Below, piece by piece: positions 12,573-22,760 of a stretch of 64,000 bases of DNA; within the stretch, counting starts at the first letter, position 1, and every line of letters starts with the position of its first letter. The DNA comes from Cotesia glomerata. Taxonomy: Eukaryota; Arthropoda; Insecta; Hymenoptera; Braconidae. Below the pieces are notes generated by a model. The model saw only the letters and a program-made list of their open reading frames with translations. It did no database searches and was not told the DNA's origin. The stretch spans positions 27,794,305 to 27,858,304 of the forward strand of contig NC_058158.1 in assembly GCF_020080835.1 (NCBI RefSeq), given 5' to 3'. The position numbers and the translations under genes are program-made.

Positions 12573-12640
12573 TAAATTAAACCTAATACTTTTTTATTAA
12601 CTAACTTAATTGTATGCTTTATAATATCTAAATAATGGGA

Positions 12641-13591
12641 GTCAATAATTAGTTCATAATTTTTATGGTGAATCCCATATTGACAGCTAGTCAACAGCGC
12701 TATGACGCCTTTTTTTTTAGTATAAAATACGTTACGCGATTATATACAAGGCTTTTAACTGTCAAATAACTCTAATTTTTAATAGTAATTAATTATCATG
12801 GAAATTATTATTAATGAACTTTAATAATATTGATTACTTTATATCAAGTTTTGATAAATAATAACATAACCAAATGATTCGACGCATACGCAGTAGGGGC
12901 GTCAATAATTGGGGTTACGGTACATCAATATTTAGATCAATCAGTTTTTCAACCCGTCAATAATTGGTGTATCCAGATCATCTATTTAATTATTTAAAAT
13001 TAATTAGTTAATATAACTGGTTATCATTTTAAAAAAAGAAATTGATTAGTTAAAACATTACTTAAGACATTACCACAGACAAAATTCAACGATTTTTATA
13101 TTTGATTGCTTGAAAAAAATGAAATCATAACTTCGTCTCTTATAGCGTCAATAATTAGGGCTTTTACCTTATGAGTATTTTTTTTACTTGGCATATTTTG
13201 TGATAAATAATAAATTTAAAAAAAATAGCTAACCAACGGTTATTTTTCCATCTACAGTATTATTGTTAAATGAATTTTTTCTCGCAACAAAATTTTATTA
13301 GCATTCACAGAACTACATATCTCGGTTTGATTAAATAAATTATTTAATCAATTATTTTAATTGATTAAATCTCGGAGCATAAGAAAACTTTCCGACAATG
13401 TAAATCTATCATCACGTGTACTGTAACGTTTCTTATTAATCATAAGTGGTATTACTGTTATTTGACTCACATATACATGTATGAATATACATGTATATCA
13501 CAGACGCATAATTTTTTTTATATAAATATTCTGAGATTACTTCCTTGACTTACAGAAGGAGTTTGAATCTCACGATTTAAAATTTAACTAA
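12641..13591. other. Non-coding centre of the Polinton-like element with a recurrent GTCAATAATT motif
   Basis: No credible ORF is visible here. The decamer GTCAATAATT appears four times (12641-12650, 12901-12910, 12956-12965, 13147-13156), mostly preceded by CG or CCC and followed by a G-rich or AGG run. A candidate splice acceptor (CTTGACTTACAG) lies near 13553, just before the next ORF. Parts may be leftovers of lost genes. Confidence 0.45.
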
Positions 13592-14215
13592 GTGAGTGTT
13601 GAACAATGTGAACGGTGTTCTAATGTTTGCCAAGATACTATTAACTATTTTGATACTATCTTATCAGATCCGCAGACCAGTGTGTATGTGAAACGCAGTG
13701 TTAAAACACAGACTACCCTTCTGCATTGGTATAGTGAACAGTTTTTACTATTGAGTGGTCAAGTTGCAGGTGGTGATTTAAATCAACAGAATAATTATAT
13801 TAAATGGCAAGATCTTGGGAATGCCTTTTCAAATAACATTAAGACTGGCTCAGTTATTAACCGTACTCATAAAAATATCGGGGAATTTTTTACTTTTTCT
13901 GAGAATCTTGTTTGTGCAAAAGTTCAAGAAATGTTAAATAAAGTGAATAGTTTAAAAATTAATGTTGAATTTTTTGGCAAATTTGAGATTCCTACCACCA
14001 ACCGAGAAGAAATGAAATCTTTTGAAACACAAAATCGTGAAATATTAGCATCTACAGATATTGCTGACTGGTATAGAGATCATGTAACCAATGCCTTGAT
14101 AATAAAAATTGAAGAATTCTGTCAAGAAAAATCCGGATGGCGTTTATCAGAAATCTCAAATTTAGTAATCACGATTTCAAAATATCAACCCTTTCATGCT
14201 GGAAACTCAACTTAA
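13592..14215 (+). pseudogene. N-terminal region of a PolB-element polyprotein/upstream ORF (207 codons)
   Basis: An open frame of 207 codons that begins at GTG straight after a stop, so its true start is missing or lies in an upstream exon; a candidate acceptor lies near 13553. The protein is mostly helical and mixed-charge, with no motif I can name. The closing segment (…ISNLVITISKYQPFHAG…) resembles the region that precedes the polymerase in PolB proteins predicted from insect genomes, where it is continuous with the downstream domains. Here the frame ends at 14215, and the related sequence resumes out of frame and then meets a TGA near 14282. I therefore read it as the 5' part of the same broken gene, not as an independent protein. 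Function is unknown. Confidence 0.6.
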
Positions 14216-14363
14216 GTGAGAATGCCCCAGAAGATAATCAACCGACATGCAGTTTTGAACATTGAAAACTTTGATGAATACTGATTTCTGTGGTGCGTTG
14301 TAGCTGCTGTTCACCCTCCAAGGACGGGTCACAGAAAAAGGACTACTTCTTATCCACATTTTA
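14216..14363 (+). pseudogene. Decayed linker between the 207-codon ORF and the polymerase exonuclease part
   Basis: Translation in shifting frames gives short stretches typical of this protein family (a V-V-A-A-V-H-P block and a S-Y-P-H-F block), split by at least one nonsense codon (TGA near 14282) and a frame change before 14400. This supports one long ancestral gene running from 13592 to 17341. Confidence 0.5.
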
Positions 14364-15437
14364 GTGAGGTACTTAAACACGACGGTATTAATTTTTCCTA
14401 TTCAAATTAAAGATATTGCGAAATTTGAAAAAATGAACAATTTATCTATTAATGTATACGGTTTAGAATCTGATTTTTCTGGTGAAAAATCCGATAAAAA
14501 ATCCGATGAATGTGTAATAATTCTGGTGTATTTAAGTAAGTCTATAAATTCTGATATAAAAACTATTCATCTTTTAATAATACAAACTAATATAAATTTA
14601 AATATGAAGAGCGATGATTATGACGATTATAAACCGATTTATCATTTTGCATTAATTAATAATTTATCAGCTTTAGTAAGAAGTAGTGTAACAAAATCAG
14701 AAAAGAAACATTTCTTCTGTGATCGGTGCTTAAATCATTTTAAAATAAGAGAATCTTTTGAACGTTATAGGAAAGATTGTTTTAAAATTAATAAAGTTCA
14801 TATGGTATTTCCAAAAGAGGAAAATGAAATATTAAAATTTAAAAATGTTCAAAATCAGGATACTGTACCATTTGTTATTTATGCAGATCTAGAATGTACA
14901 CTGACACCCATCGATGATGATACAGATACTCATATTCCTCATAGCATTGCATTTTACCGCTTTTGTAATTATGATAATAAATTATCTAAATTTGAAATTA
15001 ATCGTTCAGAAAATTGCATTGATTGGTTTGTGGGTAAACTTAAAAATTTTGCAATTGAAGTAGATTCATACTTAAAAAATCCAAAACCTATGAAACCTTT
15101 AACGAAACAGCAATTAGAAGATCATAAACGCGCAAATATTTGCTATATTTGTCAAAAGTCAATTATAAATTCTCGGGATAAATGTTATGATAATAATCAT
15201 TTTACTAGATATTACAGAGGGCCTGCTCATTTATCATGTAATTTAAATTATAAAAAATCACATACTATACCAGTAGTTTTCCATAATATGTCTGGTTGTG
15301 ATTCTCATTTTATAATAAAGTCTTTAGCTGCAAATTTCAAAGGTAAAATTAAAATATTACCAATCAATGAAAAGCGTTATATTTCTTTTATTAAGTATGT
15401 TGAAAAAACATGCGTTAATCTAAGATTCATAGACTAA
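14364..15437 (+). pseudogene. Family B DNA polymerase, zinc-finger and 3'-5' exonuclease portion (357 codons)
   Basis: Residue numbers refer to this frame. C119-x2-C122…C139 forms a zinc-finger-like block (Y135 where a His is usual). Exo I is the D175-L-E177 pair in YADLEC. Residues 260-296 form a treble-clef insert resembling recombination endonuclease VII (C260-x2-C263 … G-P-A-H289-L-S-C292-N), in which the usual R-D-H-x-H core is altered to Y-D-N-N-H. Exo II is H307-N308…D313-S-H, with Cys replacing the usual aromatic residue before the Asp. The family copies protein-primed linear DNA (Polintons, adintoviruses, linear plasmids). The frame ends at a TAA (15435-15437), apparently a point nonsense change because the same frame continues downstream. 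Confidence 0.85.
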
Positions 15438-15446
15438 TTTAAATTT

Positions 15447-16232
15447 ATGGCCTCAAGTTTAAATAAATTAGCATCAAACTTAAAAGATGATGATAAAAAG
15501 ATAACTAAACTTCATTATGATGATCCAGAAAAATTTAGATTAGTCACTAGAAAAGGGGTTTTTCTATATGAGTACATAAGCAGTAATGATAAAGTAAATG
15601 ATAAACAGTTACCTGAAATTCAACATTTTTATTCTAAATTATCAAACGAAAATATATCAGATGAAGAATATGCTTTTGCTCAAACAGTATGGAAAGAATT
15701 TAATTTAAAAACATTAGGAGAATATTCTGATTTGTATCTTAAAACTGATGTACTTCTATTAGCTGATGTATTTGAAAATTTTAGAAGTAATTGCTTGAAT
15801 ACATATAGTTTAGATCCTTTGCACTATTATACAGTCCCAGGACTAGCTTTTGATGCAATGTTAAAGGGTACTGGTGTAGAATTGGAATTACTAGATGATC
15901 CGGAAATTATGTTATTCATTGAAAAATGTATCAGAGGTGGTGTTTCTCAGTGTACAAATAGGTATGCATTAGCGAATAATAGATATATAGGTGATAAATT
16001 TGATTCAAATAAACCGGAATCGTATTTAATGTATTTCGATGTTAATAATTTGTATGGTGCATCTATGAGTATGCCTTTACCAACAGACTCATTTAAATGG
16101 GTTGAGTTAAATTTTGATATTAATCAAGAAATTGATAAATTTTTGAATAATACCGATGGTTTTGGGTATATACTCGAGGTTGATCTGAAATATTTGGAAG
16201 AATTATATGATTTACATAAAGATTGCCAATAA
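15447..16232 (+). pseudogene. Family B DNA polymerase, Exo III and palm motif A portion (261 codons)
   Basis: This is in the same frame as the preceding segment. Exo III is Y97-L-K-T-D101 followed by VLLLADVF. An R-G-G-V-S-Q block (163-168) lies between the exonuclease and polymerase domains. Motif A is Y-F-D198-V-N-N-L-Y-G, the protein-primed version of the family B D-x2-S-L-Y-P motif, carrying one catalytic aspartate. The frame ends at TAA 16230-16232; a frame change then moves the gene by one base near 16280. Catalytic residues are preserved, so decay looks recent or confined to a few lesions. Confidence 0.88.
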
Positions 16233-16284
16233 AGGCATAATGACATAAGTCCAGAACACTTTTTACCTCCAGAAAAAAAAACAA

Positions 16285-16950
16285 ACAAAATTAGCAACTA
16301 CTTTATATGATGAAAAAAATTATGTAATACATTATAGAAATTTAAAACGATGTTTAGAATTAGGATTCAAATTAACGAAAATACATAGAGTTTTAAGATT
16401 TAAAGAGTCACCATGGCTAAAACCGTATATAGATAAAAATACTGATTGTAGAAAGGCAGCAAAAAATGAATTTGAAAAAGATTTTTATAAATTAATGAAC
16501 AATGCAGTTTTTGGTAAGACTATGGAAAATGTTAGAAAATATAAAGATGTCAGAATAGTCACACGATGGTCTGGCAGATATGATGCATCTGATATGATTT
16601 GCAAACCAAATTTTCATAGTTTTACAATTTTTGATAAAAGTATGATAATTATTCAAATGAATGTTGTAAAAGTGAAATTCTATAAACCAATCTATGTAGG
16701 TTTTTGTATTTTAGATATGTCAAAAACTTATATATACGATTTTCACTATAATTATGTAAAGAAAAATTTTAAAAATGAGGATTCTAAATTAATGTACACA
16801 GATACAGACAGTCTAATTTATCACTTTACAGTACCTAATGTATATGAAATCATCAAACGTGATATTACAAAGTTTGATACCTACGATTATCCATCTAATA
16901 ATATCTACAATATAACGTTAGTTAATAAAGAAGTATTAGGTTTAATTTAA
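16285..16950 (+). pseudogene. Family B DNA polymerase, motifs B and C portion
   Basis: The open frame runs from about 16285; the first ATG is at 16495, inside the domain, so it is not a real start. Motif B is the K-L-M-N-N-A-V-F-G-K block at 16489-16518. Motif C is Y-T-D-T-D-S at 16795-16812, with both catalytic aspartates present. The frame closes at a TAA at 16948-16950 within an A+T-rich hexamer duplication-like site, where the C-terminal part begins in another frame. Polintons, adintoviruses and bidnavirus-type polymerases share these motifs; the 6-bp TSD favours a Polinton. Confidence 0.87.
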
Positions 16951-17341
16951 TGAAAGATGAAAATAATGGAAAAATTATGTTAGAATTTGTGGGGCTTAGA
17001 GCAAAACTTTATTGTTTTAAAATATATAATGCTGAGGAAGATGATAAGGTTAAGATGCGTGCAAAAGGTGTGAAAAGTTCAACTTTGCGAACTATCACGT
17101 TTGATGATTATAAAAAATGTCTCATGGATCATACAAATGTAAATAAAGATCAATATGTTATAAGAAGTGAGATGCATGAAGTTAAAATGATGCTTCAAAA
17201 AGGAAAATTAGCTTTGAGTTGAGGAGACGATAAACGTCAATTACTCGAAAATAGTACAGATACTTTACCATGGGGTTAAAAATCTTCAATATGTAAAAAA
17301 ACAGTTAAAAGACCAAGATTATTATAAACTAAGATTTAGAT
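16950..17341 (+). pseudogene. PolB C-terminal segment attached to the polymerase (broken)
   Basis: Ninety codons are open (16950-17222), then a TGA replaces a codon that is intact in the inverted left-TIR copy. A further TAA near 17277 and a small indel follow before the family C-terminus at about 17341. The segment lies inside the right TIR. Comparing it with 12177-12572 shows a handful of substitutions and that the nonsense changes are private to this copy. Confidence 0.8.
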
Positions 17342-17537
17342 GATCAGAAAAGAATAATTTCATGTTTTTGTAATAAGATGTGGACGTTGTAAATAAAAAA
17401 AATATTTTTCCTGTACATTTTTCATGTATATTTTTTTAAAGTATAATTTTTAAAAACACATAAGTACATTTTTTTAACATAAATTTATTTGAATTAATTT
17501 GTATTTTATTTTTAATTATGAAGGTTTAATTAGAAAT

Positions 17538-17795
17538 TCAAAGTTCTCCGGTTGAAGCCAATTTGATCAGCGCAGTTAACTGGTCTTCATCATCAATAAG
17601 CTGTCGGTTTTTTCGATTCGGGAAGTAGATTGAGAACTCGTTTTCCAATGTTCTCAAAATTTTTGGTCCAAATTTTGTTTTCACTTTATTGATTTCAGTG
17701 ATTTGATAAATCTTGTTCAGTTGCAGTTCTTCAAACTTTTTAGTTGGTAAAAAGTTTGATAAGTTGTTGATTTTATTGATAGCACTCAAATCCAT
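17538..17795 (-). CDS. 85-aa TIR-encoded protein, right copy
   Basis: This is the mirror copy of the gene in the left TIR. The protein is identical over all 85 residues, and I find no nucleotide difference in the coding part. The same leader intron signals occur upstream on the minus strand (acceptor just 5' of the ATG, donor about 17881). Both copies read towards the element centre, so each TIR can act as an inward promoter. The downstream end lies about 200 bp from the decayed polymerase 3' end, with convergent orientation. Function is unknown; see the left copy for the structural argument. Confidence 0.7.
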   Translation of the reverse strand: MDLSAINKINNLSNFLPTKKFEELQLNKIYQITEINKVKTKFGPKILRTLENEFSIYFPNRKNRQLIDDEDQLTALIKLASTGEL

Positions 17796-18992
17796 TTTTG
17801 AATTATCAGGCTAAGAAATTGATAGAAAATAGTTAATAATAATAATAGAAATTAGTTATAAAATAAAATGATGAAATAAATGACTTACTTGATTTTCTGT
17901 AGGATACACAATTTCAAATATTTTTAACAACAGACACAAGTTTTTTCTTAAACTGAAGGACTGATTCAAGTAACTGCAAGCAGAGGACTGATCTTTGGAG
18001 GCAAGTAAGTATAACTCCCCCACCAAAAATCCCCTCCCAACGACGCCAAAAACAGGTTTAAATTTGTTGGATGACGTAAAAACATGATGTAATCGAGAGA
18101 GGAGGGGTTAAAAAACGTTAAAATTAAAAAAAATCTTACCCCACATCGATAAAACAGAGCATCATTCGGTGACAGACCGACTGTCAATACCCTGCAGTCA
18201 ATAACATAGATCACTAGTTGACCTCTAACTGCCGATAAAACTTACCTCAAATCGATAAATAGACGAAAATTTCAATACCTACACCTCCATTTCACCCACC
18301 AGAGCGGCGTAAGTATCGAAATTTTTCGCATATGCTTATACTACAAGTCATTTGAATATATACAAAATTCATCATCACATCAAATAACTGCATATCACAT
18401 CAACACCAAAGCTGATACACGGTAAAAACATCAGCTCTGCTGTTGGGGTGGTAGCATTTTGACCTCGAACGATGGTAACAATCGATCAACAGATCGATGA
18501 TTATCCACACCCGTACTACAACAGTAGGTAAACAAGACCCCACAATAATCAATCACCAAAACGATGATAATCCTCAAGAGTCGGTAAAAATCGATCACCA
18601 AATCGATGACAATCAACATCAGTCGGTACAACAGTAGGTAAAACAGAGAAAAATCAATCATCAAATCGATGACAATCACCCAACATCAGTCGGTAATGCA
18701 GAAATGTCGGTACTACAGGAATATGTTTTATCGGGGAATAAAACCGGCCTTGCTTAGCTACTTAAGACTAACTTAATTGTTGAAAAAAATATTTATTTAT
18801 CTATCACGAAAGTTAACCACTTTGTTTTGTTTGTATAATTCAAATTTAATAACTACAATTCACAAACTAAGTTTTCTAAAAAAATTTAATAACTAAAAAT
18901 TTGGTTTACAAACTTTTGATAATATGCTGAACTTATTTTACGTTTTTTGTATGAATAAAAATAAAAAAAAATAAATAAAATTGTAACACATA

Positions 18993-21337
18993 CAGTCGTC
19001 GTCATTGATTTGTAACGGTTGGCAATGATTAGAGTGAAATAAAAAATTCTCAATTTGGATATCTCTCACTAAAAATTTCAATTAATAATATGTTTAGAAA
19101 ATAAAAAAAATAAACGAAACTATGAAGAAAATTTACATAAAATAAATAATTGTAAGCTCAGACAAACATAATTATAGAACATTAACCAAAGAAAAAGTAC
19201 TATACATAGAGATAATTAAAAATAAAAAATTCCTTTATTGTAAATCACCTGAGAAATAATTTGGATATTTAAAAATATACAAATAAAATATTTCAAATAA
19301 ATTTGATATTTCAATTAAAAGAAAACCAATGAAATATCAGTCTCCTGATAATTACAGTCTTCAAAATAAACAATATCAAATAACTATAGTTAAATATAAA
19401 GACATTTACTAAAATATTAGATCATATCATTATACGAAATTAAAATTGACAAGGCCTAAAATTAGAAAATAGTGCATCGAAGCAATTTATATTTTTTAAA
19501 AATGGAAATATAAACAGAAGAAACAAAGGAAATTAAAAAATAATGATAAACCTAAATTCAGACAATTCGAATAAAAGACATCAAGGTTATTTAACATATA
19601 TACAAATGAACAACTCTGAATATAGAAAAGCTTTACAAATGAACATCTCTAATTATGGACAAGAAAATTCGGAAATCTCTCATAATGGACATCTCTCATT
19701 AAAGAAAACAAAAAAAAAATACAATATTTATAAATTAAAAAATAAGTAATTGTTCAAAAAAACACACTTTAACATAAAACCAAACTAAAAAGTAGGAATT
19801 TAATTTTTTTTTAGTAATCCAAAATTAATTTAAAGTGATTAATAAAAAAAAATCATTTTTATGTAAATAAGTGTGGGGATCAGATAAAAATAATTATTTA
19901 AGGGTAATAATCTCTGCACCAAGACAACTTCTTCGGAGAACTTTACTGAAAAATTAACTTTTATTAATTATAGGTAATGTACGATTTTCTAATTTTTAGG
20001 TAGATTTTTTAGAAATCTATCTATTGAACTGATCTTTATGAATTTTATCATAGTATCACGTTAGTAGTCAAGAAAGAAAAGTTTGACATGAATAACCCTC
20101 GTCATTGACTCTAGTCATCAGCGATGAACGCTGCTTCAACCGCGTACTCCTACGACCTGGACAATTTGAGCGACGACGAGATGGCGGGCGACTCGTCTCA
20201 ATCAACAAATTCAGCGCATCATCAAAACGGATCATCGTGTACTGGCGCAATGGCAATTACAACCGCACAATTAGCCGCGACTCTGGCACGTGCCGGTGCT
20301 GATACTCAATGGGCACCTTCCCCCCTCAAAAATCTATCTAAAAATTAAAAAATCGTACATTACCTATGATTAATAAAAATTAATTTTTCAGTAAAGTTCT
20401 CCGAAGAAGTTGTCTTGGTGCAGAATTTATTGCCCTTGAATAATTATTTTTATCTGATCCCCACACTTATTTACATAAAAATGATTTTTTTTTATTAATC
20501 ACTTTAAATTAATTTTGGATTACTAAATTAAATTCCTACTTTTTAGTTTGGTTTTATGATAAAGCGTGTTTTTTTGAACAATTACTTATTTTTTAATTTA
20601 TAAATATTGTATTTTTTTTTGTTTTCTTTAATGAGAGATGTCCATTATGAGAGATTTCCGAATTTTCCTGTCCATAATTAGAGATGTTCATTTGTAAAGC
20701 TTTTCTATATTCAGAGTTGTTCATTTGTATATATGTTAAATAACCTTGATGTCTTTTATTCGAATTGTCTGAATTTAGGTTTGTCACTATTTTTTAATTT
20801 CCTTTGTTTCTTCTGTTTATATTTCCATTTTTAAAAAATTTAAATTGCTTCGATGCACTATTTTCTAATTTTAGGCCTTTTCAATTTTAATTTTGTATAA
20901 TGATATGATCTAATATTTTAGTAAATGTCTTTATATTTAGCTATAGTTATTTGATATTGTTTATTTTGAAGACTGTAATTATCAGGAGACTGATATTTCA
21001 TTGATTTTTTTTTAATTGAAATATCAAATTTATTTGAAATATTTTATTTGTATATTTTTAAATATCCAAATTATTTCTCTGGTGATTTACAATAAAGGAA
21101 TTTTTTATTTTTAATTATCTCTATGTATAGTACTTTTTCTTTGGTTAAAGTTCTATAATTATGTTTGTCTGAGCTTACAATTATTTATTTTATGTAAATT
21201 TTCTTCATAGTTTCGTTTATTTTTTTTATTTTCCAAACATATTGTTAATTGAATTTTTTAGTGAGAGATGTCCAAATTGAGAATTTTTTATTTTACTCTA
21301 ATCATTGCCAACCGTTACAAATCAATGACGACGACTG
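18993..21337. mobile_element. 2.3-kb foldback element with long inverted arms and a GC-richer loop
   Basis: The arms 18993 to about 20025 and about 20326 to 21337 are inverted copies of each other (outer tips CAGTCGTCGTCATTG / CAATGACGACGACTG) with only scattered differences. Mirrored 60-odd-codon frames at 19543-19749 (+) and 20787-20593 (-) are a consequence of the symmetry; they are AT-rich, lysine/asparagine-heavy and not convincing proteins. A possible 4-bp TSD (CATA) flanks the tips. The superfamily is unknown. Confidence 0.75.
20030..20325 (+). other. GC-richer unique cargo in the foldback loop, with an ORF
   Basis: The 300-bp loop differs sharply in base composition from its AT-rich arms. 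An ATG frame (20124-20348) encodes 74 residues with an acidic N-terminal stretch (D-L-D-N-L-S-D-D-E-M), a Ser/Asn-rich spacer and an Ala-rich segment (ITTAQLAATLARAG); only the last few codons run into the arm. AG dinucleotides just before the ATG (…CTCTAGTCATCAGCG) could be a splice acceptor. It looks like a captured host exon, but I do not recognise the gene. Two other frames across the same DNA are also open, so coding status is unproven. Confidence 0.4.
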
Positions 21338-22325
21338 CATATATTTATGTACATATATTTATCTATATTTGGGAAATAAATGAATAAATAAATAAAAAAT
21401 AAATATAACAAAAAATAATATTTAACAAAACAGCTTAAATTACTCTTCTGGGTAATTTAACAATGGAAAGTTATTTTTTTAGTATCGTATTTAATGGCAC
21501 AATAATTATATTAATCTATCGAATCTCATGAATAATATGTATACGCGTAGATTGTTGCATATGAAGCACCAACGGGGCTTAATTCATAACTGAATAATCT
21601 TTTGTTTCAATATTTTGTTATTAAAAATTGTTTTTGTCGCAATTTCATGAAGTAAATAATTTTTCATTTGCATGATATGTGATTCAATATCATTTATTGC
21701 TTTAATAGCGTACAAAAAAAAACAGCATCAGTGTAATATCATTAATATTGTTTGATGTTTTTAATAAACACCGTACGTTAAATATTTTTAAAAATTTGTT
21801 CATCCAAATATTTTATTATTATTTTATAATTAGCTAAAATGCAGACATGTATTTCAGAAATATTGATTAAAAATTACTTCGTTTGCAAATAATATGTAAA
21901 TATAATCAAAATTTTTTACTTTTTGTTTATAAAATTATAAAAAAAGTTATTAGTCAGCTTAATCCGATTATAACCAATCATTTTCAATACACTGGACGTC
22001 GAAGTGCTAAAGTGTCATGGGAATAAAAACGAAAAATAGGTATATATTTATGCTAAAATCATCGAATCCCGGGAACTACTTAACGTATTCTTATCGAATT
22101 CGCTTTAGAAATTGGAAACTACAAACTCACACATGTTTCGCATAAGACTTAACTCAGAAATTCATGAGAAGCTAAACAGTAAGCAGGAATAATGGAATAA
22201 TGTCAGAAGTTACACTTTATTTAACAGTGTTATTTTGAATCTTTTTAGCAAAGTTATCAGTATATGTATACCTAAAAATTTATCTTTTTTTATTGAATTA
22301 AAGTTTTATTTAAATGATAATAAAT
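21338..22325. other. Featureless AT-rich DNA
   Basis: No ORF, tRNA or repeat that I can support. Confidence 0.5.
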
Positions 22326-22375
22326 ACACGGAAAAAATAAGTAGTGAATGCAACATGATGCAGTCTTGGTAAATA

Positions 22376-22600
22376 AACATGATTAAATCATGTTGCATCT
22401 ACATGATTTGTCGTGTTTCGGCTACATGACAATCATGTTGCGGTAACATGAAAAAATCATGTTGCATCCCCATGATTTGTCATGTTCCGGCTACATGAAA
22501 ATCATGTTGCGGTAACATGAGAAAATCATGTGGATACCAAATGACAATCATGTTGCGGTAGCATGAGATAAATCATGTGACAGCAATATGATTTTCATGT
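22376..22600 (+). repeat. 69-bp-period tandem array rich in CATG palindromes
   Basis: About three units. ATCATG starts recur at 22387, 22456 and 22525; units carry ATCATGTTGC(AT/GG) and GGCTACATGA(C/A)AATCATG. Each unit has several CATG-centred short palindromes in alternating orientation. Confidence 0.75.
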
Positions 22601-22760
22601 AGCCTTAATAGCATAAAATTAAGCTGCAACAACTAAATATTTATGCTTCAAAAACATTATTTATTATAAAGTAACTAGGTTTTTTAGGATTTATAATACT
22701 GCAGATGCAAATTAGAATAAATTATCAAATTAAATCATTTGTAATGATATTTTTGCTCAA

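Larger units (their letters stand above)
10697..12640 (+). repeat. Left terminal inverted repeat of the Polinton-like element
   Basis: This pairs with the right arm ending at 18762. In order it contains a subterminal block rich in ATCGAT/CCGACTGTTG repeats (about 10740-11000), a candidate leader with an intron, the 85-codon gene (11725-11982), and an inverted copy of the polymerase 3' end (12177-12603). Similarity fades around 12604-12640. Compared with the right arm it carries about 57 extra bases near 11410-11480, where a 20-base segment of the type AAACCTGTTTTTGGCGTCGT occurs twice. Confidence 0.85.
10697..18762. mobile_element. Polinton/Maverick-like element, 8066 bp, compact and degraded
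   Basis: The ends read AGTAGCTAAGCAAGG inward from both sides, and the element is bounded by a direct 6-bp duplication TAAGAC (10691-10696 and 18763-18768). A 6-bp target duplication, AG-type termini, long TIRs and a protein-primed-type PolB are the known hallmarks of Polintons. Arms of about 1.9 kb (10697 to about 12640, and about 16880 to 18762) flank a 4.2-kb centre holding an ORF and a broken polymerase. No integrase, capsid, packaging ATPase or protease ORF is visible, and a full Polinton is usually 15-20 kb. It is therefore either an internally deleted derivative or a member of a small PolB-only lineage. The boundaries are strongly supported by the TSD; the family name rests on the polymerase and termini. 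Confidence 0.88.
16880..18762 (-). repeat. Right terminal inverted repeat of the Polinton-like element
   Basis: This is the inverted counterpart of 10697-12640. From inside to outside it holds the attached polymerase C-terminal segment, the second copy of the 85-codon gene (17795-17538, minus strand), the leader with intron, and the subterminal ATCGAT-rich repeats. By eye the outer 300 bp differ from the left arm at many sites, while the 85-codon gene is identical and its leader differs at only a few bases. The inner limit is approximate. Confidence 0.83.

Noticed and set aside
10697..18762. Integrated bracovirus segment or densovirus/bidnavirus genome
   Set aside because: No virulence-gene families, capsid or NS1-type helicase are visible; the 6-bp duplication, AG tips and PolB fit a Polinton-like element better.
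19543..20787. Mirrored Asn/Lys-rich frames in the arms of the foldback
   Set aside because: Preserved only because the arms are inverted copies; composition is that of AT-rich noise.
22376..22600. CRISPR-like array
   Set aside because: Units are imperfect, contiguous and palindromic without unique spacers, and the genome is eukaryotic.
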